A DNA stretch of 64,000 bases from Candidatus Endomicrobium embiratermitis. Its GTDB lineage: Bacteria; Elusimicrobiota; Endomicrobiia; Endomicrobiales; Endomicrobiaceae. Each line of letters opens with the position of its first letter. Within the stretch, counting starts at the first letter, position 1. Under the pieces are notes generated by a model, which was given only the letters and a program-made list of their open reading frames with translations, was not told the DNA's origin and ran no database searches. Made by a program: the position numbers and the translations under genes. Shown one piece after another: positions 59,696 through 64,000 of the stretch. Where the stretch lies: assembly GCA_009781315.1 (NCBI GenBank), contig WQYI01000008.1, positions 22,281 to 86,280 on the forward strand. The letters run 5' to 3'.

Positions 59696-61311
59696 TTTTC
59701 AATCCTTTTAAAAGCGTTATACCCTATAGAAAAAATAACGGCTAAAAAACACAAATTGACAAGAACTATAAAAATGAAATATTTTACAAACAGAATCTGC
59801 GAATAAGAACCGGCATAGAACAATCTTACGGGCTGCATAAGTATCAATATGTTTACTATTATGACAAAAAACGAAAAAAGCATAAAAATAAGACCGCCGA
59901 GCGAAGATTCTATCTGCGGAATGCTCGAATAATTAAATTTCGGCAAAATCGCGCCTATGGAAACCGAAGCGCAAGCTATAAGCGCGGTTACAAATACCGT
60001 AGCCGAAACGGTAATTAAAAAAACAGGGTAGGATATGGACATCATATAATTGGTCACGGCAATTAAAACAATAGAAACTACGCATACGGAAAACGAGCCG
60101 AACAATATTTTTTCCGTAAAAATTTTAAATTTTTTGACCGGAATAGTAAACAAAAACCAAAAACTGTCTCCTTCAAGGCTTATAAGAGGAAAAGAAAGCC
60201 TTAAGGCCACGGCCGTAGCCACAAACCAAACAAGAGCGCAGTTTACCAAAGACATGGTATTATGCATTTTAATAGTCTCAAAAGACAATTTATACATGCT
60301 GAAAAGATATACAAGAACTATTGACGCTATAATTAAAACCTGCGACCATTGTCCGGAATCCCTGAAAAAAACTTTCATGTCTTTTTTCAAAAGAGACGAA
60401 AAAGCGGAAGAAACGCCGTAATTCTCTTTTTTTATTCTCGACGGCGCGAAAGCCTGTCCTTCGTCCAATCCGTCGACAAAATATTTTTTTGCAAGAAATT
60501 TTAAACCGGCCCACATAAAAGCCGCTCCGACTGAAAGCATAAAAAAATAAAACAACACTTTGCCTAAATTTTCAGCCGCAAGACCGAAAATCGCGCCGGC
60601 GTACCACCATGAAGGCAAAAATTTCGCCGTAGGAGAGTCAAGATAGCTCAAATACTGGGACAAAAGGGCAAAACCTTCCGTACTTATAAGTTTCTCGGAA
60701 TAGGTAAGCCTTAAAACTACAATGAGCGCCGTAAAAAAAACAGCTCCGGTTACAAAAATTATGTTTCTTATTTTTGCCTTCGGAAAAAACTTCATTATTA
60801 CAACCGAAAAAGCCGTGCCCGTAAAACTTGCCGACGCTAAAAACGGGACGGCAAAAACCAACGAACATACGTAAAACCAAATCCCGGCGCCTTTAACAAC
60901 CGCAAACGCGATAAGAAAAGGCATTAAACCGGCCAAAACCATCCACGAGGCGTAAAAAAAAGCGTTTAAAACTTTAAAAGAAAATATATCGCCGGTTTTT
61001 AGCGGAAGAGACAAAAGAAGTTTCAAATCCTTTCCGAAATAAATCGAAGAAAAAGAAACTATAACCGATGAAAGAGCGGTCATCATAAAAGCGGCAAGAA
61101 AAAACAACGACGTTATTTTATTGACCAACAAAGGTCCGGCTACAGCTACGGAATTAACGTATTTCAGCAAAGAATAAGACGCGGCGTAAATTATTAAAAC
61201 GAGGTTTATGCCTATGAAAATAAAAAACGCGGCCTTTAAATCTTCCGAAAATTTCAGCGAAGAAATCTTATTTTTCAAAGACAGGAATGATATTTTAAAA
61301 AGATATAGCAT
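59692..61311 (-). CDS. ABC transporter permease, multi-pass (ABC-2-like)
   Basis: 539 residues with about 12-14 hydrophobic segments and no periplasmic domain. It has the look of the large ABC-2 type permeases that pair with a single ATPase. LLSLPLKTGDIFSFKVL and LFTIPVKKFKIFTEKIL, the two cytoplasmic coupling helices, repeat the same pattern in each half, as usual in this group. The ATPase at 61515-62255 is the likely partner. The substrate is unknown. No ribosome site is clear before the ATG. Confidence 0.85.
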   Translation of the reverse strand: MLYLFKISFLSLKNKISSLKFSEDLKAAFFIFIGINLVLIIYAASYSLLKYVNSVAVAGPLLVNKITSLFFLAAFMMTALSSVIVSFSSIYFGKDLKLLLSLPLKTGDIFSFKVLNAFFYASWMVLAGLMPFLIAFAVVKGAGIWFYVCSLVFAVPFLASASFTGTAFSVVIMKFFPKAKIRNIIFVTGAVFFTALIVVLRLTYSEKLISTEGFALLSQYLSYLDSPTAKFLPSWWYAGAIFGLAAENLGKVLFYFFMLSVGAAFMWAGLKFLAKKYFVDGLDEGQAFAPSRIKKENYGVSSAFSSLLKKDMKVFFRDSGQWSQVLIIASIVLVYLFSMYKLSFETIKMHNTMSLVNCALVWFVATAVALRLSFPLISLEGDSFWFLFTIPVKKFKIFTEKILFGSFSVCVVSIVLIAVTNYMMSISYPVFLITVSATVFVTALIACASVSIGAILPKFNYSSIPQIESSLGGLIFMLFSFFVIIVNILILMQPVRLFYAGSYSQILFVKYFIFIVLVNLCFLAVIFSIGYNAFKRIEK

Positions 61312-61400
61312 TAAATTCCGTCAAACGTTTTTATTTTTCCGTTTGCCTCATCGGTTTTCTCGAAAAATCTTGCTAGTACTGTGTCCGTGCTCTCCGTTGT

Positions 61401-61426
61401 TGTCATTCCGGCGAAAGCCGGAATCG
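61401..61426. repeat. TGTCAT-family element, TCCGGC-GAAA type
   Basis: TGTCAT, perfect stem TCCGGC/GCCGGA around GAAA, ATCGA. Pairs with 61476-61502. Confidence 0.85.
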
Positions 61427-61475
61427 ATTGTTGCTAAAAATATTTTTTATTCCTTATGTCTTTTAACGGCTAACG

Positions 61476-61502
61476 TGGATTCCGATTTTCATCGGTATGA
61501 CA
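61476..61502. repeat. TGTCAT-family element, GAT-GAAA type (inverted)
   Basis: In reverse: TGTCAT, ACCGAT/ATCGGA around GAAA, ATCCA. It runs into the 17-bp repeat at 61509-61525. Confidence 0.85.
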
Positions 61503-61508
61503 AATGAG

Positions 61509-61525
61509 GGTTTTTCAAGAGACCC
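61509..61525. repeat. 17-bp repeat GGGTCTCTTGAAAAACC, supplies a stop codon
   Basis: Exact inverted copy of 10831-10847. On the minus strand the TGA inside it is the stop codon of the ABC ATPase gene, so the last residues (GVS) are encoded by the repeat. Confidence 0.8.
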
Positions 61526-62255
61526 CTTCGGTAATGTCAAGATACACGGACTCCAAATCGGATTGCGAATCCACACGTTTTTGCAGATTTTCAAAAGTAT
61601 CCAAAGCTAAAATTTTACCGCCGTTTATAATGCATATTCTGTCTGAAAGTTTCTGGGCAATGTCTAAAACGTGCGTGCACATAAAAATTGTCGTGCCGTT
61701 TCTTGCGAGTTTGGCAAAAATATCTTTTACAAGCTTAGCGCTTCTGGGGTCAAGCCCGACAAGCGGCTCGTCAAGAAACATTATTTCGGGGGCATGCAGC
61801 AAAACGCCTGAAATCACGAGCTTTTGTTTCATTCCGTGTGAAAAAGAATCTATTATTTCGCTTGAACGCCCGTCTAATTCAAACATTTCAAACATCTCGG
61901 GAATCATTTTTTGCTGTTTTTCGACCGGAACTTTATACACGTCGCCTATCATGCGCATATATTCAAAAGCCGTCAAATAAGGATAAACGTAAGGCTGGTC
62001 CGGAACAAAGCCTATTTTGCTTTTTATCTTGTCTATATCGCGCGAAACATTCATTCCCAAAACCGAAACTTCTCCGCTTGAAGGCTTTAAAAGACCGGTT
62101 AAGATTTTGACCGTAGTGGTTTTACCGGCGCCGTTAGGCCCTAAAAAAGCGAATATTTCGCCTTTTTTTACGTCGAAACTTATGTCTTTAACAGCCTCAA
62201 AATCGCCGTACTTCTTAACGAGATTTTTTACTTCAATGGAAATTACTTCATCCAT
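61515..62255 (-). CDS. ABC transporter ATPase
   Basis: 246 residues from the ATG at 62253-62255 (MDEVISIEVK). The longer reading upstream is inside the Sec59-type gene. It has Walker A FLGPNGAGKTTTVKIL, signature SFSHGMKQKLVISG, Walker B IMFLDEPLVGLDP and the switch His MCTHVLD. The SHGMKQK signature is typical of ABC-2-type ATPases. It overlaps the upstream gene by 13 bp and precedes the permease. The stop lies in a dispersed 17-bp repeat. Confidence 0.94.
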   Translation of the reverse strand: MDEVISIEVKNLVKKYGDFEAVKDISFDVKKGEIFAFLGPNGAGKTTTVKILTGLLKPSSGEVSVLGMNVSRDIDKIKSKIGFVPDQPYVYPYLTAFEYMRMIGDVYKVPVEKQQKMIPEMFEMFELDGRSSEIIDSFSHGMKQKLVISGVLLHAPEIMFLDEPLVGLDPRSAKLVKDIFAKLARNGTTIFMCTHVLDIAQKLSDRICIINGGKILALDTFENLQKRVDSQSDLESVYLDITEGVS

Positions 62256-62836
62256 AACATAACTCCAGACAAAAGCGTTAAAAGCCCCGCATTTACAATC
62301 TGCATCCAAAAATTGTCGTTTATTTTCCACGGAATTGCTTCTACAACCGTAGCGATAAGCGCTCCAGCTAAAGCAAATTTCCAATTAAAAATAAATAATC
62401 CGGCGATAAAACAAACCACAAAACAGGAAATACTTCCTTCAATGCTTTTTCCGGCAAACGATTTATGTTTCCCTAAAGTTTTGCCGACAAGCGCGGCAGC
62501 GGAATCGCCTAAAGCCAGATACAAAAAACTTGCCAGCACCATGTGTCTGTTCTGAAATAAAATGATTGTAATCAAAGCGCCCGACAAAGTTCCTATAAGC
62601 CCGCTGACTTTTTTTGCCTCTTCAGGCCTGTAAAAACCTTTAAAGTTATTGCAAAAAAAATTGTTGCATACGGGAACTTTAAATCTTAAAATTTCAAGGA
62701 TAATTACCAAGGCAATCGCTATACTTAATCCCCATATTACGACGGGTTTTGGAAGATACCAATATCCCAAAACGTATATAAGCGTACACAAATGGAATCC
62801 TTTTCTTTTCAGCTCGTCTTTTGGAACGCTAACCAT
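62243..62836 (-). CDS. Sec59/Dgk1-type CTP-dependent lipid or polyprenol kinase
   Basis: 197 residues with six or seven membrane helices. It has the family motifs ELKRKGFHL near the start and ALGDSAAALVGKTLGKHKSFAGKSIEGS (Asp, Gly and the Lys/Glu of the nucleotide site), here split for brevity. Members phosphorylate dolichol, diacylglycerol or phytol-like alcohols with CTP. The start at 62836 is preferred (GGAG upstream) over an ATG seven codons earlier inside the preceding gene. The natural substrate is unknown. Confidence 0.85.
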   Translation of the reverse strand: MVSVPKDELKRKGFHLCTLIYVLGYWYLPKPVVIWGLSIAIALVIILEILRFKVPVCNNFFCNNFKGFYRPEEAKKVSGLIGTLSGALITIILFQNRHMVLASFLYLALGDSAAALVGKTLGKHKSFAGKSIEGSISCFVVCFIAGLFIFNWKFALAGALIATVVEAIPWKINDNFWMQIVNAGLLTLLSGVMLWMK

Positions 62837-63501
62837 ATTTCCGCTGCTCCCATACATATAAATTTATAAAACGACAAAATATTGCGACAACTTTCTGTTG
62901 CCAGTTCCCAGATATTTATTTCTTCGGGAAAAGCCAAAGCCATAAGCAACCCGAATACCAAGACATTTACCGCGGCAATTACGACATAAGAGAAAAAAAC
63001 TCCGTAAACTTTTAAATCCGGCTGCCCTATGCCTAAAATATATATTGTCAAAGCTACATGAAAAGCTATAAAAAAACCGGTAAGAAACAGGAAATATCCG
63101 TAAAAAAGCCTTATATCCGCAATCCAGCCGAGCATTATGTATATTATTATTAAGGCAAAAACATATATCGGAAACATATACGGAGCCAGAGTTATCCATA
63201 TATTATCTTTTGTCAAAACAACGCTTCCTGATTGTTTGCCGACATTAAATCTTTTTATTCTCGCGCCGCTGAGCAGCCCCGCGACGGCGTGCGAAAGTTC
63301 ATGCCCGAAAATATAAGTTCTCAAGGGTTTGTAAAACGCTATCTGAAACAGGATATAACAAAATATACCGGCCCAAAAAGGCATATGTCTGTTTCCGCTT
63401 GCCGCGGAAAACGATAAAAAACTTTTAATCAAAGTATATGCCGCGGCCGCAACAGCCGGAATAAAAAAAAGCGCGGTTATATTTCTTATTATTTTAACCA
63501 T
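62809..63501 (-). CDS. M50-like membrane metalloprotease
   Basis: 230 residues with about six helices. The zinc motif HELSH (an HExxH) lies at about residue 67 in IFGHELSHAVAGLLSGARIK, as in M50-type intramembrane proteases. A second metal ligand (Asp in a GQPDL-type region, about residue 166) is possible but not certain. Such proteins often process membrane regulators or simply serve unknown roles. A GTG two codons upstream is an alternative start. The end overlaps the Sec59-type gene by 28 bp, so the two are coupled. Confidence 0.8.
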   Translation of the reverse strand: MVKIIRNITALFFIPAVAAAAYTLIKSFLSFSAASGNRHMPFWAGIFCYILFQIAFYKPLRTYIFGHELSHAVAGLLSGARIKRFNVGKQSGSVVLTKDNIWITLAPYMFPIYVFALIIIYIMLGWIADIRLFYGYFLFLTGFFIAFHVALTIYILGIGQPDLKVYGVFFSYVVIAAVNVLVFGLLMALAFPEEINIWELATESCRNILSFYKFICMGAAEIWLAFQKTS

Positions 63502-63547
63502 TTGCACAGATTCTATATAATTTAAAGACTAATTAAAACAACTTATT

Positions 63548-63826
63548 TCACAAAGCGTTATCCGGCGTTTTCGATTCTATAAAATAATTTCTGAAATACA
63601 GACCCGTATCGGCAAGAACCAGGACAAAATTCAGCGCATACAAAATTATCACGTAGTCAAAATTGTAAAAAATTTTATGAATTATGCCGCACGAGTATCC
63701 GATTATCACAATTATCAGAAACCACAGGCTTTTGCCTTTATTGCTTCTCGACTTATAAGATTTATGTATTGAAAAAGGCCACGCAAATCCGAAACAGATC
63801 ATCATTATAGCTTCAAAGATACTCAA
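63548..63826 (-). CDS. Small conserved membrane protein, 92 aa
   Basis: Three hydrophobic segments (about residues 5-20, 32-51 and 55-76) with a basic loop between the first two (HKSYKSRSNKGKSL). I recognise the general type as a conserved small membrane protein of unknown function; the SIFEAIMMICFGFAWPFSI start is typical. The start codon is TTG with GGGG ten bases before. It stands between the M50-like gene and repeat DNA. Confidence 0.7.
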   Translation of the reverse strand: MSIFEAIMMICFGFAWPFSIHKSYKSRSNKGKSLWFLIIVIIGYSCGIIHKIFYNFDYVIILYALNFVLVLADTGLYFRNYFIESKTPDNAL

Positions 63827-63847
63827 TTTATTTTACCCCTTATTAAC

Positions 63848-63882
63848 TGCAAAGTGAAAAGTGAAGAGTGGAAAGTTAAAAA
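63848..63882. repeat. Short-repeat arm of AAAGTGAA units
   Basis: AAAGTGA/AAAGTGA/AGAGTGG/AAAGTTA units next to the IS200-type end. One arm only; no complementary arm follows. Confidence 0.65.
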
Positions 63883-63890
63883 ATGAACCT

Positions 63891-63910
63891 CCACGGGCTT
63901 ACGCCCGTGG
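63891..63910. mobile_element. Terminal hairpin of an IS200/IS605-type element
   Basis: Perfect hairpin CCACGGGC-TTAC-GCCCGTGG just outside the transposase stop codon, the usual position and form of the subterminal hairpin that TnpA transposases recognise on single-stranded DNA. Confidence 0.7.
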
Positions 63911-63912
63911 TA

Positions 63913-64000
63913 TCAGCCTATTGCAAACAAAGTTTGACCTGAATCTTCTCTACCTTGATTTTCAATGTACTTCTTTATTATTTCCTCATTAATTCCTATA
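63913..64000 (-). CDS. tnpA: IS200-type transposase TnpA, C-terminal end only
   Basis: The frame is open to the window edge and stops with TGA at 63913-63915. The 28 codons read IGINEEIIKKYIENQ and then GREDSGQTLFAIG, which matches the final helix of IS200/IS605 TnpA proteins (the ...VIKKYI..Q region). The hairpin just downstream supports this. The element's body lies beyond the window. Confidence 0.65.
   Translation of the reverse strand, partial: IGINEEIIKKYIENQGREDSGQTLFAIG

Noticed and set aside
62256..62384. 43-codon N-terminal extension of the ABC ATPase
   Set aside because: It lies inside the Sec59-type gene in another frame and does not resemble ABC proteins.
7356..63882. Short tandem-like repeats as CRISPR arrays
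   Set aside because: Units are 7-8 bp, degenerate and without spacers, and the arms are complementary to each other. No cas genes are present.

Overview
The window reads as chromosomal DNA of a Gram-negative, moderately AT-rich bacterium. Nearly every real gene lies on the minus strand, so operons run from high to low coordinates. Envelope genes (two RND efflux systems with TolC partners, MlaEFD lipid transport, MltG, several outer-membrane barrels), the ankyrin protein, the PorV/TPR and YPNPW-type proteins and the repeat-rich intergenic DNA look most like Elusimicrobiota, in particular an Endomicrobium-like lineage. That assignment is an inference from gene style, not a database match. No rRNA, tRNA or CRISPR array was seen.

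Layout. 1-1.3 kb: two unknown membrane or exported proteins (one cut by the window edge) with a PhoB-type promoter. 1.4-7.5 kb: a TetR-controlled efflux operon (TetR, TolC, RND pump) with no membrane-fusion gene and an intruding GIY-YIG nuclease element. 7.5-11.8 kb: rlmD carrying two in-frame repeat insertions, a response regulator-GAF gene split by a stop codon, yajQ, and a barrel protein. 11.9-15.1 kb: cysteine desulfurase, then mltG, a NYN protein and ruvX. 15.3-19.2 kb: an 894-residue exported protein with the same special promoter, and a TerC protein. 19.3-28.7 kb: a second efflux operon, TolC-MFP-RND-RND. 28.9-34.1 kb: radical SAM/DUF2344, SGNH-TPR and RNase G in one overlapping unit. 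34.2-37.6 kb: an exported ankyrin protein with about 30 repeats. 37.7-43.7 kb: histidine kinase, PhoB-like regulator, sigma factor, PorV-TPR protein and a stand-alone YPNPW domain. 43.8-50.7 kb: aldolase, accA, aroC, aroK, a YiiX-like pseudoenzyme and radA. 50.9-53.9 kb: mlaEFD. 54-58.7 kb: rpsF-ssb-rpsR-rplI-dnaB-alr. 58.8-63.8 kb: a small ACT-like protein, a polysaccharide deacetylase, an ABC transporter, a Sec59-type kinase and an M50-like protease. The right edge enters an IS200-type transposase.

The most unusual content is the intergenic DNA. I count 23 copies of a short element of the form TGTCAT - hairpin - ATC(C/T)A. The hairpin sequence differs between copies, but base pairing is kept by compensatory changes. 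Copies usually sit in inverted pairs, and one pair encloses the GIY-YIG nuclease gene. A second system consists of palindromes whose arms are degenerate 7-8 bp repeats. It fills most operon junctions, lies in frame inside rlmD twice, and in one gene encodes most of a signal peptide. Together they resemble REP/BIME elements, cyanobacterial STRR repeats and Rickettsia palindromic elements, but with their own sequence logic.
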